Positions 10,307-24,698 of a DNA stretch of 64,000 nt are shown here, piece after piece; position 1 is the first letter of the stretch, and each line of letters opens with the position of its first letter. The translations under genes and the position numbers were made by a program. Origin of the DNA: Elmis aenea (lineage: Eukaryota > Arthropoda > Insecta > Coleoptera > Elmidae); assembly GCA_947652605.1 (NCBI GenBank), contig OX393578.1, positions 56,365,415 to 56,429,414 on the forward strand, read 5' to 3'. Under the pieces are notes generated by a model. That model had not been told where the DNA came from and ran no database searches. It saw only the letters and a program-made list of their open reading frames with translations.

Positions 10307-10715
10307 GTGAGTTAAGGACAGACTGCGGCCTTCGTATTTTTGCTCCCTATATGGCCTCTTTATCAACCGCCGTACGTGTTTTTTTTACCAATGCGTTTCT
10401 AGGACTGCTGTGATTATGTGCTGATATACTGAACCAAAACTTTTTTTGTATTACATTTCCAATATTTTAGTTGTAATTTTGATATACATACGCTCCTATT
10501 TTTACAATGTAATTCTGTCTTTTTAACCCGCATTTAAATATTATTACGCATAATATTAACATCTATAGGTAGGCACTTATGGTTCTTTACCAATGGCGTT
10601 TGTAAAAAAAAAAAAACTTAAAACTATTATTAAATAAAGTATACTTACAAATTCTATTACTGGCCATTCTGGATTATTCTTTATTATTTCATGTACTGGT
10701 TCTCCCGTTTTTCAG
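10307..10715 (+). other. predicted intron of the heat-shock RNA
   Basis: The donor TAA|GTGAGT (10307-10312) is a full match to the intron side of the consensus. The acceptor GGTTCTCCCGTTTTTCAG ends at 10715 and has a clear pyrimidine tract. The resulting intron is 409 bp and much more AT-rich than the exon before it. No strong branch point was recognised. Weaker alternative donors are GTGTGT at 9609, GTGCGT at 10215 and GTGAGT at 9584. An AATAAA at 10633 would lie within the intron. Confidence 0.45.
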
Positions 10716-11461
10716 TTGCCTGAAAGAATATTTTAGTTACATTTTTTGTTCCTTGATTATAATCATAAAAAAATAAGTTATAATAAGCAAACAGCTGTAC
10801 GTACAATACTTGCATAAGGAAAGTACGATATTAGAATTACTTAACGTCACTCCTACAAATTCTTAATGATAAATCACATGGGATCAAGGTTATTTTAATT
10901 TTATAAGTTTTAACTATAGCTCAGGAAATAGAATTTTTCATGATCCCAAAAATAATTGCTTAAGTTTTGTAAAATTTCAAAGATATGAACTTTCTAAAAT
11001 GATTAATTTTCCCAAATTGGAGTTCATTTGATATGGTGGGAAGAAGTTTAAGAGGCTTTAGGATTTACAGTAAGTACCAATTAATATTAAATACTAGATT
11101 CTTCTTATTTTCCATGTTTTTTTAGACATTGGTGATTTTTACTAACATTTTTTTGGATGTGCGTTTTAAATGTAAAATAATTATGTTGCTCTGCGTTAGT
11201 TTACAAATAGGTTAATGGCTAAGTTATCAGGAGTAACGGGTATAGCATATAAGGGTAAATGCGTCTTATGAAATTTGTTTTAGCGATATTTTTTAAATCA
11301 TGGTCTAATAAATTGCAAGTTCGTTACCTATTAGGTGTATAGCTAGCGATACATAGTGATTTAGGAATGCAAAGAGCATTATTTACGAAAATGTATATAG
11401 GTACTTACAAGCTAATAAAATATTACATTCCAAAATTTTATCTGGTAAAATGTGAAATAAA
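10716..11461 (+). other. unique region between intron and repeats (predicted exon 2)
   Basis: About 0.75 kb of AT-rich single-copy sequence with no long frame. Its last 70 bp contain a degenerate piece of the repeat (TATAGGTACTTACAAG near 11396), so the border of the array decays gradually on this side. Confidence 0.4.
11414..11461 (+). terminator. two poly(A) signals just before the tandem array
   Basis: AATAAA occurs at 11414-11419 and 11456-11461, the second ending where regular repeats begin. A transcript from 9576 cleaved just after would be about 1.9 kb, or about 1.5 kb if the 409 bp intron is removed. This parallels the short hsr-omega transcripts. In AT-rich DNA AATAAA is frequent, so position is the main argument. 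Confidence 0.4.
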
Positions 11462-13484
11462 ATTATTATTCTACGATATGTTACAAAAAGTGTAGGTACT
11501 TTATAAGAAATATCAAATCAACGAGGTATAAAAGTTTAACTACGAACATCCTAATGGTTTTCTAAATACAAATTATATTCAATTATTATTCTACGATATG
11601 TTACAAAATGTGTAGGTACTTTATAAGAAATATCAAATCAACGAGGTATAAAAGTTTATCTACGAACATCCTAATGGTTTTCTAAATACAAATTATATTC
11701 AATTATATTATTCTACGATATGTTACAAAATGTGTAGGTACTTTATAAGAAATATCAAATCAACGAGGTATAAAAGTTTAACTACAAACGCCCAAATGAT
11801 TTTCAAAATACAAAATATATTCAATTATTATTCTACGATATGTTACAAAATGTGTAGGTACTTTATAAGAAATATCAAATCAACGAGGTATAAAAGTTTA
11901 ACTACGAACGACCAAATGATTTTCAAAATACAAAATTTATTCAGTTGATATTGCTACGTTATGTTACAAAATACGAACGACCATATCATTTTCAAAAAAA
12001 TATATATTCAATTATTATTGCCACGTTATGTTACAAAATATTTAGTTATTTTATAAGAAATATCAGATCAACGAGGTATATGAATTTAAAAGTTTAACTG
12101 CGAACGACCAAATGATTTTCTAAATACAAAATATATTCAATTATTATTCTACGATATGTTACAAAATGTGTAGGTACTTTATAAGAAATATCAAATCAAC
12201 CAGGTATAAAAGTTTAACTACGAACGCCCGAATGATTTTTTAAATACAAAATATATTCAATTATTGTTCTACGATATGTTACAAAATGTGTAGGTACTTT
12301 ATAAGAAATATCAAATCAACCAGGTATAAAAGTTTAACAACGAACATCCTAATGGTTTTCTAAATACAAATTATATTCAATTATTATTCTACGATATGTT
12401 ACAAAATGTGTAGGTACTTTATAAGAAATATCAAATCAACGAGGTATAAAAGTTTAACTACGAACATCCTAATGGTTTTCTGAATACAAATTATTTCCAA
12501 CTATTATTCTACGATATGTTAGAAAATGTGTAGGTACTTTATAAGAAATATCAAATCAACGAGGTATAAAAGTTTAACTACGAACGCCCAAATGATTTTC
12601 AAAATTCAAAATATATTTAATTATTGTTCTACGATATGTTACAAAATGTGTAGGTACTTTATAAGAAATATCAAATCAACGAGGTATAAAAGTTTAACTA
12701 CGAACATCCTAATGGTTTTCTAAATACAAATTATATTCAATTATATTATTCTACGATATGTTACAAAATGTGTAGGTACTTTATAAGAAATATCAAATCA
12801 ACGAGGTATAAAAGTTTAACTACGAACGACCTAATAATTTTCTAAATACAAAATATATTCAATTATTATTCTACGATATGTTACAAAATGTGTAGGTACT
12901 TTATAAGAAATATCAAATCAAGGAGGTATAAAAGTTTAACTACGTACGACCTAATGATTTTCAAAATACAAAATATATTCAATTATTATTCTACGATATG
13001 TTACAAAATGTGTAGGTACTTTATAAGAAATATCAAATCAACGAGGTATAAAAGTTTAACTACGAACGACCTAATAATTTTCTAAATACAAAATATATTC
13101 AATTATTATTGCCACGTTATGTTGCAAAATACGAACGACCAAATGATTTTCAAAATCCAAATTTATTCAGTAAATATTGCTACGTTATGTTACAAAATAC
13201 GAACGACCATATCATTTTCAAAAAAAAATATATTCAATTATTATTGCCACGTTGTTACAAAATATTTAGTTATTTTATAAGTAATATCAGATCAACGAGG
13301 TATATGAATTTAAAAGTTTAACTGCGAACGACCAAATGATTTTCTAAATACAAAATATATTCAATTATTATTCTACGATATGTTACAAAATATGTAGGTA
13401 CTTTATAAGAAATATCAAATCAACGAGGTATATAAATTTAAAAGTTTAAATACGAACAACCTAATAATTTTCAAAATACAAAAT

Positions 13485-16400
13485 ACATGTATTCAATTTA
13501 TGTTGCAACGATATGTTACAAATTATTTATTTACTTTATAAGAAAAATCGAATCGACTACGAACAACCTAATGATTTTCTAAACACAAAATATGTTCAAT
13601 TATTATTGCTACGTTATGTTACAAAATACGAATGACCAAATGATTTTCTTCTTCTTAATCGGTTCCTCTTGTACCTTTCGGTGTCGAGGTTATTAGACAA
13701 CATCCAATGATTTTCAAAATACAAAATTTATTCAGTTAATATTGCTACGTTATGTTACAAAATACGAACGAACACATCATTTTCAAAAAAAAATATATTC
13801 AATTATTATTGCCACGTTATGTTACAAAATATTTAGTTACTTTATAATAAATATCAGATCAACGAGGTATATGAATTTAAAAGTTTAACTGCGAACGACC
13901 AAATGATTTTCTAAATACAAAATATATTCAATTATTATTCTACGATATGTTACAAAATGTGTAGGTACTTTATGAGAAATATCAAATCAACCAGGTATAA
14001 AAGTTTAACTACGAACGCCCGAATGATTTTCTAATACAAAATATATTCAATTATTGTTCTACGATATGTTACAAAATGTGTAAATACTTTATAAGATATA
14101 TCAAATCAACGAGGTATAAAAGTTTAACTACGAACATTCTAATGGTTTTCTAAATACAAATTATTTTCAACTATTATTCTACGATATCTTACAAAATGTA
14201 TAGGTACTTTATAAGAAATATCAAATCAACCAGGTATAAAAAAGTTTAAATACGAACGCCCAAATGATTTTCAAAATACAAAATATATTTAATTATTGTT
14301 CTACGATATGTTACAAAATGTGTAGGTACTTTATAAGAAATATAAAATCAACGAGGTATAAAAGTTTAACTACGAACATCCTAATGGTTTTTTAAATACA
14401 AATTATATTCAATTATATTATTCTACGATATGTTACGAAATGTGTAGGTACTTTATAAGAAATATCAAATCAACCAGGTATAAAAGTTTAACTACGAACG
14501 CCCAAATGATTTTCAAAATACAAAATATATTCAATTATTATTCTACGATATGTTACAAAATGTGTAGGTACTTTATAAGAAATATCAAATCAACGAGGTA
14601 TAAAAGTTTAACTACGAACATCCTAATGGTTTTTTAAATACAAATTATATTCAATTATTATTCTACGATATGTTACAAAATGTGTAGGTACTTTATAAGA
14701 AATATCAAATCAACGAGGTATAAAAGTTTAACTACGAACGACCTAATGATTTTCTAAATACAAAATATATTCAATTATTATTGCCACGTTATGTTACGAA
14801 ATACGAAGGACCAAATGATTTTCAAAATACAAAATTTATTCAGTTGATATTGCTACGTTATGTTACAAAATACGAACGACCATATTATTTTCAAAAAAAT
14901 ATATATTCAATTTTTATTGCCACGTTATGTTACAAAATATTCAGTTATTTTATAAGAAATATCAGATCAACGAGGTATATGAATTTAAAAGTTTAACTGC
15001 GAACGACCAAATGATTTTCTAAATACAAAATATATTCAATTATTATTCTACGATATGTTACAAAATGTGTAGATACTTTATAAGAAATATCAAGTCAACC
15101 AGCTATAAAAAAGTTTAAATACGAACGCCCAAATGATTTTTAAAATACAAAATATATTTAATTATTGTTCTACGATATGTTACAAAATGTGTAGGTACTT
15201 TATGAGAAATATCAAATTAACGAGGAATAAAAGTTTAACTACGAACGACCTAATGATTTTCTAAATACAAAATATATTCAATTATTATTGCCACGTTATG
15301 TTGCAAAATACGAACGACCAAATGATTTTCAAAATCCAAATTTATTCAGTAAATATTGCTACGTTATGTTACAAAATACGAACGACCATATCATTTTCAA
15401 AAAAATATATATTCAATTAATATTGCCACGTTATGTTACAAAATATTTAGTTACTTTATAAGAAATATCAGATCAACGAGGTATATGAATTTAAAAGTTT
15501 AACTGCGAACGACCAAATGATTTTCAAAATACAAAATATATTTAATTGTTGTTCTACGATATGTTACAAAATGTGTAGGTACTTTATAAGAAATATCAAA
15601 TCAACGAGGTATAAAAGTTTAACTACGTACGACCTAATGATTTTCAAAATACAAAATATATTTAATTATTGTTCTACGATATGTTACAAAATGTGTAGGT
15701 ACTTTATAAGAAATATCAAATCAACGAGGTATAAAAGTTTAACTACGTACGACCTAATGATTTTCAAAATACAAAATATATTCAATTATTATTCTACGAT
15801 ATGTTACAAAATGTGTAGGTACTTTATAAGAAATATCAAATCAACCAGGTATAAAAGTTTAACTACGAACGCCCGAATGATTTTTTAAATACAAAATATA
15901 TTCAATTATTGTTCTACGATATGTTACAAAATGTGTAGGTACTTTATAAGAAATATCAAATCAACCAGGTATAAAAGTTTAACAACGAACATCCTAATGG
16001 TTTTCTAAATACAAATTATATTCAATTATTATTCTACGATATGTTACAAAATGTGTAGGTTCTTTATAAGAAATATCAAATCAACCAGGTATAAAAGTTT
16101 AACAACGAACATCCTAATGATTTTCAAAATTCAAAATATATTTAATTATTGTTCTACGATATGTTACAAAATGTGTAGGTACTTTATAAGAAATATCAAA
16201 TCAACGAGGTATAAAACTTTAACTACGAACATCCTAATGGTTTTCTAAATACAAATTATATTCAATTATATTATTCTACGATATGTTACAAAATGTGTAG
16301 GTACTTTATAAGAAATATCCAATCAAGGAGGTATAAAAGTTTAACTACGTACGACCTAATGATTTTCAAAATACAAAATATATTCAATTATTATTCTACG

Positions 16401-16889
16401 ATATGTTACAAAATGTGTAGGTACTTTATAAGAAATATCAAATCAACGAGGTATAAAAGTTTAACTACGAACGACCTAATAATTTTCTAAATACAAAATA
16501 TATTCAATTATTATTGCCACGTTATGTTGCAAAATACGAACGACCAAATGATTTTCAAAATCCAAATTTATTCAGTAAATATTGCTACGTTATGTTACAA
16601 AATACGAACGACCATATCATTTTCAAAAAAAAATATATTCAATTATTATTGCCACGTTGTTACAAAATATTTAGTTATTTTATAAGTAATATCAGATCAA
16701 CGAGGTATATGAATTTAAAAGTTTAACTGCGAACGACCAAATGATTTTCTAAATACAAAATATATTCAATTATTATTCTACGATATGTTACAAAATGTGT
16801 AGGTACTTTATAAGAAATATCAAATCAACGAGGTATATAAATTTAAAAGTTTAAATACGAACAACCTAATAATTTTCAAAATACAAAAT
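13485..16889 (+). repeat. higher-order repeat copy 1 (3405 bp)
   Basis: Delimited by a rare divergent monomer (ACATGTATTCAATTTATG, then TTGCAACGATATG) that recurs at 13485, 16890, 20469, 24699, 29920, 35750 and 38526. Successive copies are nearly identical over kilobases. This copy has a private 67 bp insertion and one private deletion; without them it is 3339 bp. Confidence 0.9.
13649..13706. mobile_element. 58 bp insertion with 9 bp direct repeat flanks
   Basis: A non-repeat sequence (starting TTCTTCTTAATCGGTTCCTC, containing CCTTTCGGTGTCGAGG) interrupts a monomer. It is flanked by ATGATTTTC at 13640-13648 and again at 13707-13715, while the other copies of this site (for example near 17047) carry only one. 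It therefore looks like a small mobile element or fragment with target-site duplication, inserted after the higher-order repeats amplified. It is the only non-repeat insertion I noticed in the array. Confidence 0.7.
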
Positions 16890-19800
16890 ACATGTATTCA
16901 ATTTATGTTGCAACGATATGTTACAAATTATTTATTTACTTTATAAGAAAAATCGAATCGACTACGAACAACCTAATGATTTTCTAAACACAAAATATGT
17001 TCAATTATTATTGCTACGTTATGTTACAAAATACGAATGACCAAATGATTTTCAAAATACAAAATTTATTCAGTTAATATTGCTACGTTATGTTACAAAA
17101 TACGAACGAACACATCATGTTCAAAAAAAAATATATTCAATTATTATTGCCACGTTATGTTACAAAATATTTAGTTACTTTATAATAAATATCAGATCAA
17201 CGAGGTATATGAATTTAAAAGTTTAACTGCGAACGACCAAATGATTTTCTAAATACAAAATATATTCAATTATTATTCTACGATATGTTACAAAATGTGT
17301 AGGTACTTTATGAGAAATATCAAATCAACCAGGTATAAAAGTTTAACTACGAACGCCCGAATGATTTTCTAAATACAAAATATATTCAATTATTGTTCTA
17401 CGATATGTTACAAAATGTGTAAATACTTTATAAGATATATCAAATCAACGAGGTATAAAAGTTTAACTACGAACATTCTAATGGTTTTCTAAATACAAAT
17501 TATTTTCAACTATTATTCTACGATATCTTACAAAATGTATAGGTACTTTATAAGAAATATCAAATCAACCAGGTATAAAAAAGTTTAAATAGGAACGCCC
17601 AAATGATTTTCAAAATACAAAATATATTTAATTATTGTTCTACGATATGTTACAAAATGTGTAGGTACTTTATAAGAAATATAAAATCAACGAGGTATAA
17701 AAGTTTAACTACGAACATCCTAATGGTTTTTTAAATACAAATTATATTCAATTATATTATTCTACGATATGTTACGAAATGTGTAGGTACTTTATAAGAA
17801 ATATCAAATCAACCAGGTATAAAAGTTTAACTACGAACGCCCAAATGATTTTCAAAATACAAAATATATTCAATTATTATTCTACGATATGTTACAAAAT
17901 GTGTAGGTACTTTATGAGAAATATCAAATCAACGAGGTATAAAAGTTTAACTACGAACATCCTAATGGTTTTCTAAATACAAATTATATTCAATTATTAT
18001 TCTACGATATGTTACAAAATGTGTAGGTACTTTATAAGAAATATCAAATCAACGAGGTATAAAAGTTTAACTACGAACGACCTAATGATTTTCTAAATAC
18101 AAAATATATTCAATTATTATTGCCACGGTATGTTACGAAATACGAAGGACCAAATGATTTTCAAAATACAAAATTTATTCAGTTGATATTGCTACGTTAT
18201 GTTACAAAATACGAACGACCATATTATTTTCAAAAAAATATATATTCAATTATTATTGCCACGTTATGTTACAAAATATTCAGTTATTTTATAAGAAATA
18301 TCAGATCAACGAGGTATATGAATTTAAAAGTTTAACTGCGAACGACCAAATGATTTTCTAAATACAAAATATATTCAATTATTATTCTACGATATGTTAC
18401 AAAATGTGTAGATACTTTATAAGAAATATCAAGTCAACCAGCTATAAAAAAGTTTAAATACGAACGCCCAAATGATTTTTAAAATACAAAATATATTTAA
18501 TTATTGTTCTACGATATGTTACAAAATGTGTAGGTACTTTATGAGAAATATCAAATTAACGAGGAATAAAAGTTTAACTACGAACGACCTAATGATTTTC
18601 TAAATACAAAATATATTCAATTATTATTGCCACGTTATGTTGCAAAATACGAACGACCAAATGATTTTCAAAATCCAAATTTATTCAGTAAATATTGCTA
18701 CGTTATGTTACAAAATACGAACGACCATATCATTTTCAAAAAAATATATATTCAATTAATATTGCCACGTTATGTTACAAAATATTTAGTTACTTTATAA
18801 GAAATATCAGATCAACGAGGTATATGAATTTAAAAGTTTAACTGCGAACGACCAAATGATTTTCAAAATACAAAATATATTTAATTGTCGTTCTACGATA
18901 TGTTACAAAATGTGTAGGTACTTTATAAGAAATATCAAATCAACGAGGTATAAAAGTTTAACTACGTACGACCTAATGATTTTCAAAATACAAAATATAT
19001 TTAATTATTGTTCTACGATATGTTACAAAATGTGTAGGTACTTTATAAGAAATATCAAATCAACGAGGTATAAAAGTTTAACTACGTACGACCTAATGAT
19101 TTTCAAAATACAAAATATATTCAATTATTATTCTACGATATGTTACAAAATGTGTAGGTACTTTATAAGAAATATCAAATCAACCAGGTATAAAAGTTTA
19201 ACTACGAACGCCCAAATGATTTTTTAAATACAAAATATATTCAATTATTGTTCTACGATATGTTACAAAATGTGTAGGTACTTTATAAGAAATATCAAAT
19301 CAACCAGGTATAAAAGTTTAACAACGAACATCCTAATGGTTTTCTAAATACAAATTATATTCAATTATTATTCTACGATATGTTACAAAATGTGTAGGTT
19401 CTTTATAAGAAATATCAAATCAACCAGGTATAAAAGTTTAACAACGAACATCCTAATGATTTTCAAAATTCAAAATATATTTAATTATTGTTCTACGATA
19501 TGTTACAAAATGTGTAGGTACTTTATAAGAAATATCAAATCAACGAGGTATAAAAGTTTAACTACGAACGCCCAAATGATTTTCAAAATTCAAAATATAT
19601 TTAATTATTGTTCTACGATATGTTACAAAATGTGTAGGTACTTTATAAGAAATATCAAATCAACGAGGTATAAAAGTTTAACTACGAACATCCTAATGGT
19701 TTTCTAAATACAAATTATATTCAATTATATTATTCTACGATATGTTACAAAATGTGTAGGTACTTTATAAGAAATATCAAATCAACGAGGTATAAAAGTT

Positions 19801-20468
19801 TAACTACGAACGACCTAATAATTTTCTAAATACAAAATATATTCAATTATTATTCTACGATATGTTACAAAATGTGTAGGTACTTTATAAGAAATATCAA
19901 ATCAAGGAGGTATAAAAGTTTAACTACGTACGACCTAATGATTTTCAAAATACAAAATATATTCAATTATTATTCTACGATATGTTACAAAATGTGTAGG
20001 TACTTTATAAGAAATATCAAATCAACGAGGTATAAAAGTTTAACTACGAACGACCTAATAATTTTCTAAATACAAAATATATTCAATTATTATTGCCACG
20101 TTATGTTGCAAAATACGAACGACCAAATGATTTTCAAAATCCAAATTTATTCAGTAAATATTGCTACGTTATGTTACAAAATACGAACGACCATATCATT
20201 TTCAAAAAAAAATATATTCAATTATTATTGCCACGTTGTTACAAAATATTTAGTTATTTTATAAGTAATATCAGATCAACGAGGTATATGAATTTAAAAG
20301 TTTAACTGCGAACGACCAAATGATTTTTTAAATACAAAATATATTCAATTATTATTCTACGATATGTTACAAAATGTGTAGGTACTTTATAAGAAATATC
20401 AAATCAACGAGGTATATAAATTTAAAAGTTTAAATACGAACAACCTAATAATTTTCAAAATACAAAAT
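16890..20468 (+). repeat. higher-order repeat copy 2 (3579 bp)
   Basis: Near-identical to copy 1 but without the 67 bp insertion and with two additional 120 bp monomers around 19560-19800. This accounts for the length difference and shows growth in whole-monomer steps. Confidence 0.9.
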
Positions 20469-23400
20469 ACATGTATTCAATTTATGTTGCAACGATATGT
20501 TACAAATTATTTATTTACTTTATAAGAAAAATCGAATCGACTACGAACAACCTAATGATTTTCTAAACACAAAATATGTTCAATTATTATTGCTACGTTA
20601 TGTTACAAAATACGAATGACCAAATGATTTTCAAAATACAAAATTTATTCAGTTAATATTGCTACGTTATGTTACAAAATACGAACGAACACATCATGTT
20701 CAAAAAAAAATATATTCAATTATTATTGCCACGTTATGTTACAAAATATTTAGTTACTTTATAATAAATATCAGATCAACGAGGTATATGAATTTAAAAG
20801 TTTAACTGCGAACGACCAAATGATTTTCTAAATACAAAATATATTCAATTATTATTCTACGATATGTTACAAAATGTGTAGGTACTTTATGAGAAATATC
20901 AAATCAACCAGGTATAAAAGTTTAACTACGAACGCCCGAATGATTTTCTAAATACAAAATATATTCAATTATTGTTCTACGATATGTTACAAAATGTGTA
21001 AATACTTTATAAGATATATCAAATCAACGAGGTATAAAAGTTTAACTACGAACATTCTAATGGTTTTCTAAATACAAATTATTTTCAACTATTATTCTAC
21101 GATATCTTACAAAATGTATAGGTACTTTATAAGAAATATCAAATCAACCAGGTATAAAAAAGTTTAAATACGAACGCCCAAATGATTTTCAAAATACAAA
21201 ATATATTTAATTATTGTTCTACGATATGTTACAAAATGTGTAGGTACTTTATAAGAAATATCAAATCAACGAGGTATAAAAGTTTAACTACGAACATCCT
21301 AATGGTTTTTTAAATACAAATTATATTCAATTATATTATTCTACGATATGTTACGAAATGTGTAGGTACTTTATAAGAAATATCAAATCAACCAGGTATA
21401 AAAGTTTAACTACGAACGCCCAAATGATTTTCAAAATACAAAATATATTCAATTATTATTCTACGATATGTTACAAAATGTGTAGGTACTTTATAAGAAA
21501 TATCAAATCAACGAGGTATAAAAGTTTAACTACGAACATCCTAATGGTTTTCTAAATACAAATTATATTCAATTATTATTCTACGATATGTTACAAAATG
21601 TGTAGGTACTTTATAAGAAATATCAAATCAACGAGGTATAAAAGTTTAACTACGAACGACCTAATGATTTTCTAAATACAAAATATATTCAATTATTATT
21701 GCCACGTTATGTTACGAAATACGAAGGACCAAATGATTTTCAAAATACAAAATTTATTCAGTTGATATTGCTACGTTATGTTACAAAATACGAACGACCA
21801 TATTATTTTCAAAAAAATATATATTCAATTATTATTGCCACGTTATGTTACAAAATATTCAGTTATTTTATAAGAAATATCAGATCAACGAGGTATATGA
21901 ATTTAAAAGTTTAACTGCGAACGACCAAATGATTTTCTAAATACAAAATATATTCAATTATTATTCTACGATATGTTACAAAATGTGTAGATACTTTATA
22001 AGAAATATCAAGTCAACCAGCTATAAAAAAGTTTAAATACGAACGCCCAAATGATTTTTAAAATACAAAATATATTTAATTATTGTTCTACGATATGTTA
22101 CAAAATGTGTAGGTACTTTATGAGAAATATCAAATTAACGAGGAATAAAAGTTTAACTACGAACGACCTAATGATTTTCTAAATACAAAATATATTCAAT
22201 TATTATTGCCACGTTATGTTGCAAAATACGAACGACCAAATGATTTTCAAAATCCAAATTTATTCAGTAAATATTGCTACGTTATGTTACAAAATACGAA
22301 CGACCATATCATTTTCAAAAAAATATATATTCAATTAATATTGCCACGTTATGTTACAAAATATTTAGTTATTTTATAAGAAATATCAGATCAACGAGGT
22401 ATATGAATTTAAAAGTTTAACTGCGAACGACCAAATGATTTTCAAAATACAAAATATATTTAATTGTTGTTCTACGATATGTTACAAAATGTGTAGGTAC
22501 TTTATAAGAAATATCAAATCAACGAGGTATAAAAGTTTAACTACGAACGACCTAATGATTTTCTAAATACAAAATATATTCAATTATTATTGCCACGTTA
22601 TGTTACGAAATACGAAGGACCAAATGATTTTCAAAATACAAAATTTATTCAGTTGATATTGCTACGTTATGTTACAAAATACGAACGACCATATTATTTT
22701 CAAAAAAATATATATTCAATTATTATTGCCACGTTATGTTACAAAATATTCAGTTATTTTATAAGAAATATCAGATCAACGAGGTATATGAATTTAAAAG
22801 TTTAACTGCGAACGACCAAATGATTTTCTAAATACAAAATATATTCAATTATTATTCTACGATATGTTACAAAATGTGTAGATACTTTATAAGAAATATC
22901 AAGTCAACCAGCTATAAAAAAGTTTAAATACGAACGCCCAAATGATTTTTAAAATACAAAATATATTTAATTATTGTTCTACGATATGTTACAAAATGTG
23001 TAGGTACTTTATGAGAAATATCAAATTAACGAGGAATAAAAGTTTAACTACGAACGACCTAATGATTTTCTAAATACAAAATATATTCAATTATTATTGC
23101 CACGTTATGTTGCAAAATACGAACGACCAAATGATTTTCAAAATCCAAATTTATTCAGTAAATATTGCTACGTTATGTTACAAAATACGAACGACCATAT
23201 CATTTTCAAAAAAATATATATTCAATTAATATTGCCACGTTATGTTACAAAATATTTAGTTACTTTATAAGAAATATCAGATCAACGAGGTATATGAATT
23301 TAAAAGTTTAACTGCGAACGACCAAATGATTTTCAAAATACAAAATATATTTAATTGTTGTTCTACGATATGTTACAAAATGTGTAGGTACTTTATAAGA

Positions 23401-24698
23401 AATATCAAATCAACGAGGTATAAAAGTTTAACTACGTACGACCTAATGATTTTCAAAATACAAAATATATTTAATTATTGTTCTACGATATGTTACAAAA
23501 TGTGTAGGTACTTTATAAGAAATATCAAATCAACGAGGTATAAAAGTTTAACTACGTACGACCTAATGATTTTCAAAATACAAAATATATTCAATTATTA
23601 TTCTACGATATGTTACAAAATGTGTAGGTACTTTATAAGAAATATCAAATCAACCAGGTATAAAAGTTTAACTACGAACGCCCGAATGATTTTTTAAATA
23701 CAAAATATATTCAATTATTGTTCTACGATATGTTACAAAATGTGTAGGTACTTTATAAGAAATATCAAATCAACCAGGTATAAAAGTTTAACAACGAACC
23801 TCCTAATGGTTTTCTAAATACAAATTATATTCAATTATTATTCTACGATATGTTACAAAATGTGTAGGTTCTTTATAAGAAATATCAAATCAACCAGGTA
23901 TAAAAGTTTAACAACGAACATCCTAATGATTTTCAAAATTCAAAATATATTTAATTATTGTTCTACGATATGTTACAAAATGTGTAGGTACTTTATAAGA
24001 AATATCAAATCAACGAGGTATAAAAGTTTAACTACGAACATCCTAATGGTTTTCTAAATACAAATTATATTCAATTATATTATTCTACGATATGTTACAA
24101 AATGTGTAGGTACTTTATAAGAAATATCCAATCAAGGAGGTATAAAAGTTTAACTACGTACGACCTAATGATTTTCAAAATACAAAATATATTCAATTAT
24201 TATTCTACGATATGTTACAAAATGTGTAGGTACTTTATAAGAAATATCAAATCAACGAGGTATAAAAGTTTAACTACGAACGACCTAATAATTTTCTAAA
24301 TACAAAATATATTCAATTATTATTGCCACGTTATGTTGCAAAATACGAACGACCAAATGATTTTCAAAATCCAAATTTATTCAGTAAATATTGCTACGTT
24401 ATGTTACAAAATACGAACGACCATATCATTTTCAAAAAAAAATATATTCAATTATTATTGCCACGTTGTTACAAAATATTTAGTTATTTTATAAGTAATA
24501 TCAGATCAACGAGGTATATGAATTTAAAAGTTTAACTGCGAACGACCAAATGATTTTTTAAATACAAAATATATTCAATTATTATTCTACGATATGTTAC
24601 AAAATGTGTAGGTACTTTATAAGTAATATCAAATCAACGAGGTATATAAATTTAAAAGTTTAAATACGAACAACCTAATAATTTTCAAAATACAAAAT
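20469..24698 (+). repeat. higher-order repeat copy 3 (4230 bp) with internal 891 bp duplication
   Basis: Contains a direct duplication with 891 bp spacing: a segment starting near 21650 repeats near 22541 (for example CCACGTTATGTTACGAAATA at 21702 and 22593) with about one difference seen. The duplicated block is itself a run of several monomers, as expected from unequal exchange between misaligned monomers. Confidence 0.85.
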
